Assembly (NCBI GenBank): GCA_905616435.1
Contig: CAJQSU010000004.1
Coordinates: 23,126 to 87,125 of the forward strand
Direction: 5' to 3'
Length of the DNA stretch: 64,000 nucleotides
Source of the DNA: an uncultured Candidatus Pelagibacter sp.
Lineage (GTDB): Bacteria; Pseudomonadota; Alphaproteobacteria; Pelagibacterales; Pelagibacteraceae
Shown: positions 52,832 to 61,723 of the stretch, in pieces
Layout: each line of letters starts with the position of its first letter
Numbering within the stretch: the first letter of the stretch is position 1
Translations under genes and position numbers: made by a program
The notes under the pieces: generated by a model
What the model saw: only the letters and a program-made list of their open reading frames with translations
Database searches by the model: none
What the model was told of the DNA's origin: nothing

Positions 52832-54232
52832 AAATTTATTAAATGAGAAGTTTTTAGGGCGTTTTCTGTTTTTAATTTTTTTTTTACTATTAAAAGATGG
52901 TTTTTTTTTATCTAAATCCACAGTTGTATCATTAGATTTTGTGCCAAAAAATTTTGGATTATTTGTATAACCAAAAGGTTTTTTCTTATCTTTAAAATCA
53001 GAATTTCTACTATCATCTTTCTTAAAGAATTTTTTCTTATCTTTAAAACCTGTTTTTTTATTATCTCTAAAATTTCTTTTTTTATTAAATGAAGTTTTAC
53101 TTTTTCTATTTCCTTTAAAACTTCCTTTTGATGAATTTTTTGTTGGTTTGAAATTTGGATCAATTAATCTACTAATAGAATTCCACATTGATCTATCACT
53201 TGGTGTAATAAATGTTAAAGCCGAACCTTCTTTTCCCGCACGTCCTGTTCTACCAATTCTATGAACATAGTCTTCGGGTACCTGTGGTAAATCATAATTA
53301 ATTACATGTTGAATTAATGGAATATCCAATCCTCGTGCCGCAACATCAGTTGCAATTAAAATTCTAGTGTTTCCATTTCTAAATCCCGTAATTACTCGAT
53401 CTCTTTTGCTTTGTCTCAAATTTCCATGAATTGCATCGGCCTTGTGTCCATCATCTTTTAATCGTTTAACAATTTTATCAGCACCATGTTTTGTTTTAAC
53501 AAAAACTAAAATAGACCCACTTCTTTCAACTAATTGATTTATTAATTCACTATATTTTTTATCTTGATTAACTTCCAAAGTTTCTTGTTTAATTTTTTCA
53601 ATTGGACTTGATAACGATCCAACAGATATTCTCTCAGGGTTATTTAAATACTTTTGAGATATTCTTAAAATATTATCAGGTAATGTTGCTGAAAATAATA
53701 AAGTTTGATGTTCTTTTGGAATAAATTTTAAGATTAATTCTATTTGAGGTGTAAAACCCATATCCAACATTCTATCCGTTTCATCAAGCACTAAATAGTT
53801 TACTTTTGATAGATTTAAGCTTTTTCTTTGCAAGTGATCGTTAATTCTTCCAGGTGTTCCAACTATAATTCTCGCTCTTTTATTTAATTTTCTAAGTTGT
53901 TGTTGCATGCTTTCTCCACCTATAAGAAGAGCATTCCCAATTCCAATTTCTCTAATATTTAATTTTAAAACAGCTTGCATTACTTGAGTTGCAAGCTCTC
54001 TTGTGGGGCATACAATTAAAGCCATCGCTTCTTTGTCTTTAATTAGCTTATTAATCATCGGAATAGTAAATGCTAAAGTTTTACCTGTTCCTGTTTGTGC
54101 AGTTCCTAGAATATCTCTTCCTGTTAAACTAACTGGAATAGACTGGCTTTGAATAGGGGTGGGATTTTTAAATTCAGCTAGCTCAATTGACTTTTTAAGC
54201 TTATTTTCAATTTCAAAATCTGTGAAGTTCAT
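52817..54232 (-). CDS. DEAD-box RNA helicase (RhlE type)
   Basis: A 471-aa helicase with the Q-motif region FKNPTPIQSQSIP near 21-33, motif I AQTGTGKT near 44-51, motif II DETD (V-L-DETD rather than the family's DEAD) near 150, SAT motif LFSATLP and motif VI HRIGRTGRAG near 327-336. The last 110 residues are a Lys/Asn/Phe-rich tail with repeated FKDKKK-type units that should bind RNA. Likely in ribosome assembly or cold growth. Confidence 0.95.
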   Translation of the reverse strand: MNFTDFEIENKLKKSIELAEFKNPTPIQSQSIPVSLTGRDILGTAQTGTGKTLAFTIPMINKLIKDKEAMALIVCPTRELATQVMQAVLKLNIREIGIGNALLIGGESMQQQLRKLNKRARIIVGTPGRINDHLQRKSLNLSKVNYLVLDETDRMLDMGFTPQIELILKFIPKEHQTLLFSATLPDNILRISQKYLNNPERISVGSLSSPIEKIKQETLEVNQDKKYSELINQLVERSGSILVFVKTKHGADKIVKRLKDDGHKADAIHGNLRQSKRDRVITGFRNGNTRILIATDVAARGLDIPLIQHVINYDLPQVPEDYVHRIGRTGRAGKEGSALTFITPSDRSMWNSISRLIDPNFKPTKNSSKGSFKGNRKSKTSFNKKRNFRDNKKTGFKDKKKFFKKDDSRNSDFKDKKKPFGYTNNPKFFGTKSNDTTVDLDKKKPSFNSKKKIKNRKRPKNFSFNKFKKKS

Positions 54233-54357
54233 TATGTAAGGAAAGATATAAATATTAAATATTTTAGGTGGATGCTTATATCTTTTTACAATAATAGCAA
54301 GATTACTTAATTAAATCGATATTGTGATTACTCATTTTTTAGTTAAAATGAAGGGAA

Positions 54358-55470
54358 ATGCTTACATATATAATACCCTTTATTGTTTTGATTTTAATTG
54401 TAGTTTTTATCCATGAATATGGGCACTATTATTTTGCAAAACGTTACGGAGTAGGGATTACTGATTTTTCAATAGGGTTTGGTAAGGAAATTTTCGGTTG
54501 GAACGATAAATCAGGCACGCGTTGGAAAATTTGCTGGATCCCACTTGGAGGATATGTAAAATTTTTTGGTGATCGCAATGTGTATTCACAAGCCGATCAT
54601 AAAGATATTTTAGAAAAATACAGCGAAGAAGAACAACAAAAATTATTTACTTTAAAACCATTATATCAAAGAGCTTTAATTGTTTTTGGCGGTCCTTTAG
54701 CTAATTTTTTATTAGCATTAGTGATATTTTTTTCAATTTACACCTTTATTGGAAAAGATTTTACACCAGCTGTGATTAATGAAATACAAAAAGACAGTCC
54801 TGCAATGGCAGGAGGGTTAAAACAAGATGATATTATTTTAGAAATTGATGGAAATGAAGTTCAAAGCATCATGGATGTTTCAAAATATATTACAATGTCT
54901 ACTGATGAATTTATTGATTTTAAAGTTAAGCGTTCTTATGATGAAATTTTATTAACGATTAAGCCCGATATGGTTTCAAGTGAAGACAGCCTTGGAAATA
55001 AAGTTAATAAAAGAATGGTTGGTATAAAACTTGGAGCTTATAATAATGAGATTAATCACATAAAATTAGGTCCAGCCCAGTCATTATTACATGCTATTAA
55101 TGAAGTTTATTTTGTGAGTGTTTCAAGTCTTAAATACATTGGTAGTATGATTGTAGGCAAGGCTGATACCTCACAATTGGGAGGACCTATTAGAATTGCA
55201 AAAATTTCAGGACAAGTTGCAGACCTGGGTTTGCTAGCATTTATTAGTTTGATGGCATATATTTCAATAAGCCTTGGATTAGTTAATTTATTCCCAATTC
55301 CAATGCTGGATGGTGGTCACTTAATGTTTTATGCGTTTGAGAAGGTCTTGGGTCGACCCTTATCACAAAAAACTCAGGAAGGTTTTTTTCGAATCGGAAT
55401 GTTTTTATTGATATCTTTGATGTTTTTTACAACTTTTAATGACCTAAAAGACCTTGGTTTATTTAAATAA
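54358..55470 (+). CDS. rseP: Site-2 protease, RseP family
   Basis: A 370-aa membrane zinc protease with HEYGH at residues 19-23 in helix 1, a single PDZ domain (SPAMAGGLKQDDIILEIDGN near 141-160) and the C-terminal NLFPIPMLDGGHLMF near 315-329 holding the third metal ligand. It cuts anti-sigma factors or signal peptide remnants in the membrane. No bamA or other envelope gene follows; the next gene is HU. Confidence 0.95.
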   Translation: MLTYIIPFIVLILIVVFIHEYGHYYFAKRYGVGITDFSIGFGKEIFGWNDKSGTRWKICWIPLGGYVKFFGDRNVYSQADHKDILEKYSEEEQQKLFTLKPLYQRALIVFGGPLANFLLALVIFFSIYTFIGKDFTPAVINEIQKDSPAMAGGLKQDDIILEIDGNEVQSIMDVSKYITMSTDEFIDFKVKRSYDEILLTIKPDMVSSEDSLGNKVNKRMVGIKLGAYNNEINHIKLGPAQSLLHAINEVYFVSVSSLKYIGSMIVGKADTSQLGGPIRIAKISGQVADLGLLAFISLMAYISISLGLVNLFPIPMLDGGHLMFYAFEKVLGRPLSQKTQEGFFRIGMFLLISLMFFTTFNDLKDLGLFK

Positions 55471-55524
55471 TTTAATTTAATTAAAATTCAAAAAACTCAG
55501 TAAAATCAACAGTAATTGAAAGTT

Positions 55525-55540
55525 ATACAATATATTGTAT
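55525..55540. promoter_or_regulatory. Perfect 16-bp palindrome upstream of HU gene
   Basis: ATACAATATATTGTAT is exactly self-complementary and lies 88 bp before the HU start, in the promoter region. It could be a repressor site or part of a promoter. AT-rich palindromes can arise by chance in this genome, so confidence is low. Confidence 0.35.
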
Positions 55541-55582
55541 GTTTAAATTTTAGACCTACTAAAAAAAAGCTTGATTTATATA

Positions 55583-55609
55583 GGTTATTTTGAAAGATAG
55601 AAAATAACC
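55583..55609 (+). promoter_or_regulatory. Hairpin in the HU 5' leader
   Basis: GGTTATTTT and AAAATAACC form a perfect 9-bp stem around a 9-base loop, ending 18 bp before the ATG and next to the CCGGAGC ribosome-binding site. It may tune translation or mRNA stability of this abundant protein. Confidence 0.45.
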
Positions 55610-55627
55610 AATTAAACCGGAGCTAAA

Positions 55628-55903
55628 ATGAACAAAAAACAATTAATAGTTAAACTTTCAGGTTCTTTAAACCTAAGTAAAGTTGATGCTGAAAGAACAT
55701 TTGATACAATTACCAACACTATTTTAGATGCTCTAAAAGGAGATGATTCAGTGAAAATTGCTGGATTTGGAACATATAAAGTAGCAAAAAGAAAAGCAAG
55801 AGTAGGAAGAAACCCAAGAACTGGTGAGCAAATTCAAATCGGCGCATCACAAAAGGTTAAATTCTTGCCAGCAAAAGCTTTAAAAGAAGTATTCAATAAG
55901 TAA
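55628..55903 (+). CDS. DNA-binding protein HU
   Basis: A 91-aa HU/IHF-family protein with MNKKQLIVKLSGSLNLSKVD at the N-terminus, VKIAGFGTYKVAKRKARVGRNP near 44-65 (arm with the RxGRNP tip at 60-65) and KFLPAKALKEVF at the end. It bends and compacts the chromosome. Homodimer likely. A terminator follows. Confidence 0.97.
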   Translation: MNKKQLIVKLSGSLNLSKVDAERTFDTITNTILDALKGDDSVKIAGFGTYKVAKRKARVGRNPRTGEQIQIGASQKVKFLPAKALKEVFNK

Positions 55904-55913
55904 CATTTTTTTT

Positions 55914-55956
55914 AAACAGCCTTAATATTTTTGAAATAAGTATTGAGGCTGTTTTT
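55914..55956 (+). terminator. Intrinsic terminator after the HU gene
   Basis: AAACAGCCTTAATA pairs with TATTGAGGCTGTTT (one G:U pair) in a 14-bp stem, ending in a T-run. It is 10 bases after the HU stop. Confidence 0.9.
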
Positions 55957-55990
55957 ATATACGAATAAAGCCCGTTATCTGGAGTTTATT

Positions 55991-56968
55991 TTAATATTCG
56001 TTTTCTTCCCAAAGTTTTTTATAATCTATAAATGGTGACAAACCGTAGCTAGAATTTACATTTGTTAAATGTAAAGAAAGACTTTTTATAGGTGAAATGC
56101 AAAATTCCTTTTTATATATTTCATTAAGATGTTTTTCAAAAGGATCATTTCTATCTACGCAAGTATTATAAAAATTATTCCAATACTTATCCAATAAAGA
56201 CTTTGTAGTCATAAATGTACAAAGAGTTTGGTTGATTGTTCTCCAATGTCTTTTATTCCCAATTAAAATATTTGTTTTTTCATTATTCATATAAAGATAG
56301 GGATAATCAGCAGGACACATAAAGATGTCCCTATTAACCTGTGAAGCTATTCTCTCATATGATGCAATCATTTCCTCCATCATAGGCTCAAAGTGCAAAT
56401 AATCATCCTCAACAAAGTAAACTAAATCTTCGCCATGTTGTTTTCCTAACTCAAATGATTTTAGTAAGCTTGCTAAATTTGAAAAAGTTTGATCATTTTT
56501 TTGTTGTTTAATTGTACCCTTATATTTTTCATGGTTTAATGGAGCAATACTCATATCTAAACCACTACCATCTACTAGTTTTTTAATTTTATTTAAATTT
56601 TGTTCTTTAGATTTATCATCAACAATTATTGTTTTAAACTTAATATTTGTGTATTTGTTTTTAGAAAAATTAATTGATCTAATAAGAGAGTTCAAAGCTT
56701 TTAAAGAATATTCAATTTTTGGTTTTTCAAATAATCTTTTTTTATTTTGATCCCATATCTCGATATCAGTATTAGTTCTAAATATAATCAATACAGAATT
56801 AACTTTTTTGGTAATTTTTACCTCACCTAGCGGTAAAACAATTGATTTCTTATTTATAAATGAAAGATCTTCATTTAAATCTTTACCTAGAGTAGGTGAA
56901 ACAAAATTATTTTGATCGATAATTTCATAGCCCAGTAATTTTGCTACTTTTATGAAGATTTTTTTCAT
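55991..56968 (-). CDS. Glycosyltransferase-like protein (GT-A)
   Basis: A 325-aa protein with a GT-A-like core: FKTIIVDDKSKEQNL near 111-125 and the acidic DLVYFVEDDYLHFEPM near 178-193 where DD would bind the metal and nucleotide-sugar. WRTINQTLCTFMTTK near 238-252 follows. It may add a sugar to envelope glycans. The substrate is unknown. It starts 13 bp after the DsbA-like gene. Confidence 0.7.
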   Translation of the reverse strand: MKKIFIKVAKLLGYEIIDQNNFVSPTLGKDLNEDLSFINKKSIVLPLGEVKITKKVNSVLIIFRTNTDIEIWDQNKKRLFEKPKIEYSLKALNSLIRSINFSKNKYTNIKFKTIIVDDKSKEQNLNKIKKLVDGSGLDMSIAPLNHEKYKGTIKQQKNDQTFSNLASLLKSFELGKQHGEDLVYFVEDDYLHFEPMMEEMIASYERIASQVNRDIFMCPADYPYLYMNNEKTNILIGNKRHWRTINQTLCTFMTTKSLLDKYWNNFYNTCVDRNDPFEKHLNEIYKKEFCISPIKSLSLHLTNVNSSYGLSPFIDYKKLWEENEY

Positions 56969-56981
56969 TTTTATAATTTAC

Positions 56982-57566
56982 TCAATTTATAATTTCATCA
57001 ATTGCATATTCCAAACGATCTTGACCCCAAAAAATTTTATCATTTATGACAAATGTTGGAGCTCCAAAAATTTCTTTACTAAACGCTTCATTAGTTAGTT
57101 TTTTGAGTTCATCTTTAGTTTTTTCATTATTAACTCCATTAAAAAAAATTTTTTGATCAATTTTTAATTGATCTAAAATCGAATTAATATTTTCTTGTTT
57201 TGTCATATCTTTGTTATCAACCCAGTAAGCATTAAAAATTTTATTAATATAATCATACTTTAATTCTTTTTTTATTAACAAGTAACCCCTCATGATATGA
57301 AGAGAATTAATTGGAAAATTATCATTCCATTTAAATTTTATATTATTTTTTTTTGAGACTAAATCACAATCATTTTTCATGTTAATCATTTTAAATTTAT
57401 TGAAAGCCGGAGCGGTAATACCCGCCAGATTATGAAGACCACCTAGTAAAATAGGCATGTAATTAAATAAAATTTTTTTACTCTTATGAATTTTTTCAAT
57501 TTTCTTGTGAGCAATAAACGCATAGGGACTTATTACATCAAAATAAAAATCTATATATTTATTCAT
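56982..57566 (-). CDS. 2-hydroxychromene-2-carboxylate isomerase-like (DsbA/GST-kappa fold)
   Basis: A 194-aa protein of the HCCA isomerase/DsbA family: DFYFDVISPYAFIAHKKIE near 5-23 (SPY in place of a CxxC, so no disulfide role), GGLHNLAGITAP near 42-53 and a C-terminal IFGAPTFVINDKIFWGQDRL near 166-185. I chose the ATG at 57566; an upstream ATG at 57587 would lengthen the overlap with the ABA4-like gene. Glutathione-linked isomerase of unknown substrate. Confidence 0.85.
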   Translation of the reverse strand: MNKYIDFYFDVISPYAFIAHKKIEKIHKSKKILFNYMPILLGGLHNLAGITAPAFNKFKMINMKNDCDLVSKKNNIKFKWNDNFPINSLHIMRGYLLIKKELKYDYINKIFNAYWVDNKDMTKQENINSILDQLKIDQKIFFNGVNNEKTKDELKKLTNEAFSKEIFGAPTFVINDKIFWGQDRLEYAIDEIIN

Positions 57567-58032
57567 ATAGACCAAAGCGTTTTGCATAAAAAATTCTAAT
57601 TATCCAATAAATAAATAAACCTATTGGTCCAATTAAATAAGTGATAATTAATGGCAAAGCTATGAGAAATTTATTAATAAAAAATTTTTGTGAGTCTTTT
57701 AAAATCCAACCACCAACAAATAGGTTTATAGACACAAAGTGTATCCAAAATAATAATAAGTAAAAATTATCTTCAAATAAACCAGCAGCATAATCAATAC
57801 CCAGATATAAGCTGAAGTTACCTAGAAAATCATATGAATTTAGATAAGATTTGTAGAGAACCAAACTATAAGCCGCACTGAGCAAAAATATTGGAAATAT
57901 GGAGGTTGCTAGATATTTACATAATTGTGACTGAGGAAAGAATATAATTAAAAACCAAAATGGCAGTACCCCAAGGTTTATCCAGAAGTAAAGCATTTCA
58001 ATAGTAAAGTAATTATAAATTTGTTCGATCAT
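57559..58032 (-). CDS. ABA4-like (DUF4281) membrane protein
   Basis: A 157-aa protein with four membrane helices. The block DNFYLLLFWIHFVSINLFVG near 87-106, WILKDSQ and LPLIITYLIGPIGLFIYWIIR match the ABA4/DUF4281 family (plant ABA4 acts in neoxanthin synthesis). I chose the ATG at 58032 so that it does not overlap the divergent recX start. It overlaps the DsbA-like gene by 8 bp. Confidence 0.75.
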   Translation of the reverse strand: MIEQIYNYFTIEMLYFWINLGVLPFWFLIIFFPQSQLCKYLATSIFPIFLLSAAYSLVLYKSYLNSYDFLGNFSLYLGIDYAAGLFEDNFYLLLFWIHFVSINLFVGGWILKDSQKFFINKFLIALPLIITYLIGPIGLFIYWIIRIFYAKRFGLYE

Positions 58033-58060
58033 TCTTATATATATTATATTAGATATTATT

Positions 58061-58624
58061 ATGATTCCCATAAGAAACAAAAAAAAATCTCTACAGGTAA
58101 CAGTGGAAGAAATGCGTAATTTTGCATTTGCTTATATCGAAAAGTATGCCCCGTCAAAACAACAGCTAAAAACCTATCTTTTAAAAAAATATTTAAAAAC
58201 TTCAGTTCCAAATGTAAAAAAACAAGATGTTACTAACTTAATTGATATTGTTTTGTCTGATTTAGAAAAAAGTAAATTCATAAACGATAAATTTTATTCA
58301 GAAAGTAAAGCAAAAAGTATGATTCAAAGAGGTAGCTCTATTAATAAAATTAGAAGTTATTTATTTGGAAAAGGAATCAATAATGAATTTATCAAAGAAA
58401 CTGTTGAAAAAATCCATGATGAAAATTCAGACCAAGATTTTTTTTCTGCTATCAAATTATGTAAAAAGAAAAGAATAGGCCCTGCAAGAACAGAAGACAA
58501 TAGATCATTGTTTTATAAAAAAGATATATCACTACTAGCTAGAAATGGTTTTGATTTTGTTACGTCAAAAAAAGTAATGGATATAGAAAAAGAAGATTAT
58601 TTAAAAATAGTAAATTTACTTTAA
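58061..58624 (+). CDS. recX: RecX family regulatory protein
   Basis: A 187-aa protein of three-helix repeats as in RecX, which inhibits RecA filaments. Repeats are seen in EEMRNFAFAYIEKYAPSKQQLKTYL, FINDKFYSESKAKSMIQRGSS near 79-99 and INNEFIKETVEKI. RecA itself is not in the window. It converges on a 46-aa membrane protein gene, overlapping it by 9 bp. Confidence 0.88.
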   Translation: MIPIRNKKKSLQVTVEEMRNFAFAYIEKYAPSKQQLKTYLLKKYLKTSVPNVKKQDVTNLIDIVLSDLEKSKFINDKFYSESKAKSMIQRGSSINKIRSYLFGKGINNEFIKETVEKIHDENSDQDFFSAIKLCKKKRIGPARTEDNRSLFYKKDISLLARNGFDFVTSKKVMDIEKEDYLKIVNLL

Positions 58625-58756
58625 TTTCTTATTTTCTTTTTTAATCAGATTGTCAATTTTACTTCTTACATAATTTTTTACAAAAACAAACACCAGTAAT
58701 CCAAAAATTGAAACAGAAACAATAATAATTAATATTACTCTTAATTGTTCATCCAT
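58616..58756 (-). CDS. Small single-pass membrane protein, 46 aa
   Basis: A gene found by reading the gap beyond recX. The product has MDEQLR, one membrane helix (residues 7-26) and a highly basic C-terminus (KNYVRSKIDNLIKKENKK). Its ATG overlaps the cysQ stop as TAATG, so it is translationally coupled. No family known. Confidence 0.65.
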   Translation of the reverse strand: MDEQLRVILIIIVSVSIFGLLVFVFVKNYVRSKIDNLIKKENKKLK

Positions 58757-59529
58757 TAGATTAAATTTCTACTTTTTAATATTAAACTTGGATTTTTAAA
58801 ATCTTTTTTTCCATATAGAATTTCTTTATTTTCAAAATCAGTTACTGAGCCTCCAGAATGTTTTAAAATAGCGTGTCCTGCCGCAATATCCCATTCGCAC
58901 GCTCTTGGTTCGGCCACATAGCCATCATATTCTCCAGTAGCAATGACACAAAATTTTAAAGAACTTTTCATTCTGGTGTGCTCCTTCACATTTAATTTTT
59001 TATGAATTTTATCAATTTCGGGTTTTAACTTGTTTGAATAAGAAACAAATTTAATTTGATCTTTGTTAAAATTTTTTGATCCTTCTAATTTTATTGTCTT
59101 TCCATTAGCTATTTCAAATGCCTGATCATCACCATAAGAAAAGAACATCCTTTTTTTTGCTGGGGCATATATTAATCCAGCAACCGGTTTTCTATCTAAA
59201 ATTAATCCTGCATTAATAGTAAATTCATCAAGATTGTTTATGTAGTCATATGTTCCATCAATTGGATCTACTAACCAAAAATCTTTAAGATCATCTATAG
59301 ATTTATTTTCAGAAGTCTCTTCTGATACAATCGGTATTTTAGGAGTTAATTCTTTTAATTTAAGAGTTATAATTTTGTTAACTTCCAAATCTCCATTACT
59401 AACTGGAGTGTTGTCTGCTTTAATTTCTTTAGTAAGACCATCTTTTCTTAAGTTAATAGATGTCTTACCTGCATCCAAAAATGTGTCGATTAAATTTTCT
59501 ACAACTTTTTTTATGTTAATTTTTATCAA
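58756..59529 (-). CDS. cysQ: 3'(2'),5'-bisphosphate nucleotidase / inositol monophosphatase family
   Basis: A 257-aa Mg-dependent phosphatase with VSEETSEN near 66-73, the metal motif WLVDPIDGTYDYINNLDEFT near 84-103 and EWDIAAGHAILKHSGG near 212-227. CysQ clears PAP from sulfation or CoA metabolism. The family also includes inositol monophosphatase, so substrate is not certain. It overlaps the DUF3553 gene by 14 bp. Confidence 0.88.
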   Translation of the reverse strand: MIKINIKKVVENLIDTFLDAGKTSINLRKDGLTKEIKADNTPVSNGDLEVNKIITLKLKELTPKIPIVSEETSENKSIDDLKDFWLVDPIDGTYDYINNLDEFTINAGLILDRKPVAGLIYAPAKKRMFFSYGDDQAFEIANGKTIKLEGSKNFNKDQIKFVSYSNKLKPEIDKIHKKLNVKEHTRMKSSLKFCVIATGEYDGYVAEPRACEWDIAAGHAILKHSGGSVTDFENKEILYGKKDFKNPSLILKSRNLI

Positions 59530-59692
59530 GTATCTTTTCTAATTTAATATTATTTGCGTTTATTACTTTTTTGCCCACATTTTGAAAATTGACAGTAACT
59601 TTTTCCTTAATTATCGATTGAACTTGTCCAATACCCCATTCTTTATTAGATGGATTGAAAACTTTATCTCCAGGATCAAAATCTAATATCAT
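59516..59692 (-). CDS. DUF3553 family small protein, 58 aa
   Basis: A small gene not obvious by length. The product has FDPGDKVFNPSNKEWGIGQV and TVNFQNVGKKVI, the pattern I recall for DUF3553, an SH3-like fold that also occurs as the C-terminal tail of UvrD helicases and may bind DNA or protein. It overlaps the cysQ start by 14 bp, giving DUF3553-cysQ-46-aa membrane protein as one leftward unit. Confidence 0.8.
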   Translation of the reverse strand: MILDFDPGDKVFNPSNKEWGIGQVQSIIKEKVTVNFQNVGKKVINANNIKLEKILDKN

Positions 59693-59732
59693 TTATTTAA
59701 CTTATATTAGAAATAAGTATAAATACCAGTGA

Positions 59733-60851
59733 ATGAACAAAGACTTAAATTCTATAGGTTTATTAAAAAAACCATCCGAGACTACTGTTGTTGTTGCAAT
59801 GTCAGGAGGTGTGGACTCCTCAACTGTTGCAGGTATGATGAAAAAAGAAGGGTATAATGTAATTGGAATTACGCTTAAACTTTATAATGATAGTAAAGAA
59901 GTTGCCTCCTCAAAACAATGTTGTTCTGGGCAAGATATTATGGATGCAAAAAGAGTTGCACATAAACTGGGCATAGAACATAGAATTTTATACTACCAAG
60001 ATAAATTCAAACAAGGTGTAATTGATAATTTTGTAGATAGCTATCTAAAGGGGGAAACACCAATACCCTGTATTCAATGCAATCAAACAGTAAAATTTAA
60101 AGATTTATTTGAAGTCTCTAAAGATTTAAATGCTGATGCTTTAATCACAGGCCATTATGTAAAAAGTATCACTTCTGGAGATGAGACCAACATGTATCGT
60201 GCAATTGATAAAAATAGAGATCAAAGTTATTTTTTATTTAACACAACAAGAGAACAATTAAATTATCTCAGATTTCCCCTGGGGGTAATGCTTAAAGACG
60301 AGACAAGATCAATAGCAAAACAATTAGATTTAAATGTTGCAGACAAACCAGATAGTCAGGATATATGTTTTGTTCCAAATGGTGACTACGCATCTGTTAT
60401 AAGAAAGTTCAGACCAGACTCTTTTAAAAAAGGAAATATAAAAGATTTAGGCGGAAAAGTTATTGGTGTACATGATGGAATAGTAAATTTCACAATAGGA
60501 CAAAGGAAGGGAATTAAAATTTCAGATACTGAACCTTTATATGTTTTAAAAATTAATTCTGATAAAAATGAAATTATTGTTGGCCCAAGAGAAAAACTTG
60601 GAAAAAAAAATATAAATATCAATAATTTGAATTTACTAGTTGATAAACAAAAATTAACTAAAAACATTTTGGTAAAAGTAAGATCTACAGGGATCTTACT
60701 AGATGCTAAAATAAATTTTAAAGATGATAATTCTGCTGAGGTTAATTTAAAAGATTATGAAGATGGAATTTCTCCTGGTCAAGCCTGCGTGTTTTATGAT
60801 CTTGATAAAGAAGGTCATAAAGTTTTAGGTGGTGGATGGATTGTTAATTAA
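59733..60851 (+). CDS. mnmA: tRNA-specific 2-thiouridylase
   Basis: Thiolates U34 of tRNA for Lys, Glu and Gln. At 372 aa it has the PP-loop SGGVDSS (24-30), ITLKLY, the first Cys region [16 protein letters not shown] near 108-123, TGHYVK, the [13 protein letters not shown] block near 207-219 (second catalytic Cys) and FTIGQRKGI. It diverges from the DUF3553 gene. Its stop converges with a membrane protein gene by 4 bp. Confidence 0.97.
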   Translation: MNKDLNSIGLLKKPSETTVVVAMSGGVDSSTVAGMMKKEGYNVIGITLKLYNDSKEVASSKQCCSGQDIMDAKRVAHKLGIEHRILYYQDKFKQGVIDNFVDSYLKGETPIPCIQCNQTVKFKDLFEVSKDLNADALITGHYVKSITSGDETNMYRAIDKNRDQSYFLFNTTREQLNYLRFPLGVMLKDETRSIAKQLDLNVADKPDSQDICFVPNGDYASVIRKFRPDSFKKGNIKDLGGKVIGVHDGIVNFTIGQRKGIKISDTEPLYVLKINSDKNEIIVGPREKLGKKNININNLNLLVDKQKLTKNILVKVRSTGILLDAKINFKDDNSAEVNLKDYEDGISPGQACVFYDLDKEGHKVLGGGWIVN

Positions 60852-61558
60852 TTATCTTTCTTCCACATAAAAAAAGATAAAAAATAAAAAGATATAACTC
60901 CTACAAAAAAATCCCATTCTAAAGCATGTTTAAAAAATTTTAGATTCATTCCATAGAAATCATCCCCTGGTAAACTAATTATTGGGATACTAATAACTGC
61001 AACAATTACAAGCGTACTAACTAAAAATAATTTTAATTTTAATATAGTTCGGTTAATAAATTTAAATACTTTTTCTTTAATTGAATAAAGCGCTTTGACT
61101 AAATATACTTGTGCTGCAATTTCAAAAATAATGAATACAAACATAATCAACCTTCTAAACAATTTATAAAAGTCGTTATCAAAATTTACTCCTAGAAAGA
61201 CCGTATGAATTGCTAATGCTATTGCTGAAGCAATACCAAAATAAACAACTTTATTAATATTTTTATTTTGTTTGTCAAAGTGAGTAATTATACTTTTGTT
61301 ATAAAGCCAATACTTTATTAAAAGATATGATGTAAGAAGCATTGCAGGTTTAAATATTAAGTAGGTTGGAAAAAACCTTGCAGTTCTACTGATTGATGCT
61401 TGACCATCTATATAGGGGAACATATTAGGTAATCTATATTGTTGACCCTCTATAATTGAATGAAATTGTGTTGTAACTATAAGACAGGCATTAATTGCAA
61501 CAAATGGTATAATAAAAACCCATATACTTATGGATTTAGCCTTACTGATTTGTTTCAT
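60848..61558 (-). CDS. Uncharacterised multi-pass membrane protein, 236 aa
   Basis: Six membrane helices (near 11-31, 67-85, 106-124, 136-154, 174-198 and 217-233) with a small loop [18 protein letters not shown] between the first two. Family unknown to me. Its start is 4 bp after the stop of the 27-aa basic peptide gene, so the two are cotranscribed. Confidence 0.75.
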   Translation of the reverse strand: MKQISKAKSISIWVFIIPFVAINACLIVTTQFHSIIEGQQYRLPNMFPYIDGQASISRTARFFPTYLIFKPAMLLTSYLLIKYWLYNKSIITHFDKQNKNINKVVYFGIASAIALAIHTVFLGVNFDNDFYKLFRRLIMFVFIIFEIAAQVYLVKALYSIKEKVFKFINRTILKLKLFLVSTLVIVAVISIPIISLPGDDFYGMNLKFFKHALEWDFFVGVISFYFLSFFMWKKDN

Positions 61559-61562
61559 TGAA

Positions 61563-61646
61563 CTATTTATTCTTGTTTTTTCTCTTAGCTCTTCTTTTTT
61601 TAGACCCTTGTTTTCTTCGGCCTCTGTGTTTTTTTGGGTAACCCAT
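61563..61646 (-). CDS. 27-aa polybasic peptide
   Basis: A tiny gene with a very good ribosome-binding site (AAAGGA, then AACG before the ATG). The product is MGYPKKHRGRRKQGS, then KKRRAKRKNKNK: about 56% Lys/Arg. Such peptides are usually ribosomal or RNA-binding (like the Thx/bS22 type). Sequence is not one I can assign to a named ribosomal protein. It lies 4 bp before the 236-aa membrane protein gene. Confidence 0.65.
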   Translation of the reverse strand: MGYPKKHRGRRKQGSKKRRAKRKNKNK

Positions 61647-61723
61647 CGTTTCCTTTAATTATAATTTTAATTGAAATTATCAGCGGGATATAGCATTGTC
61701 CTTTAGAGTTATCAAATTTTTTT

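Noticed and set aside
61647..61723. A possible SAM riboswitch ahead of the metC-like gene
   Set aside because: I looked for the SAM-II/SAM-V type conserved pieces in this 77-bp leader and could not find them.
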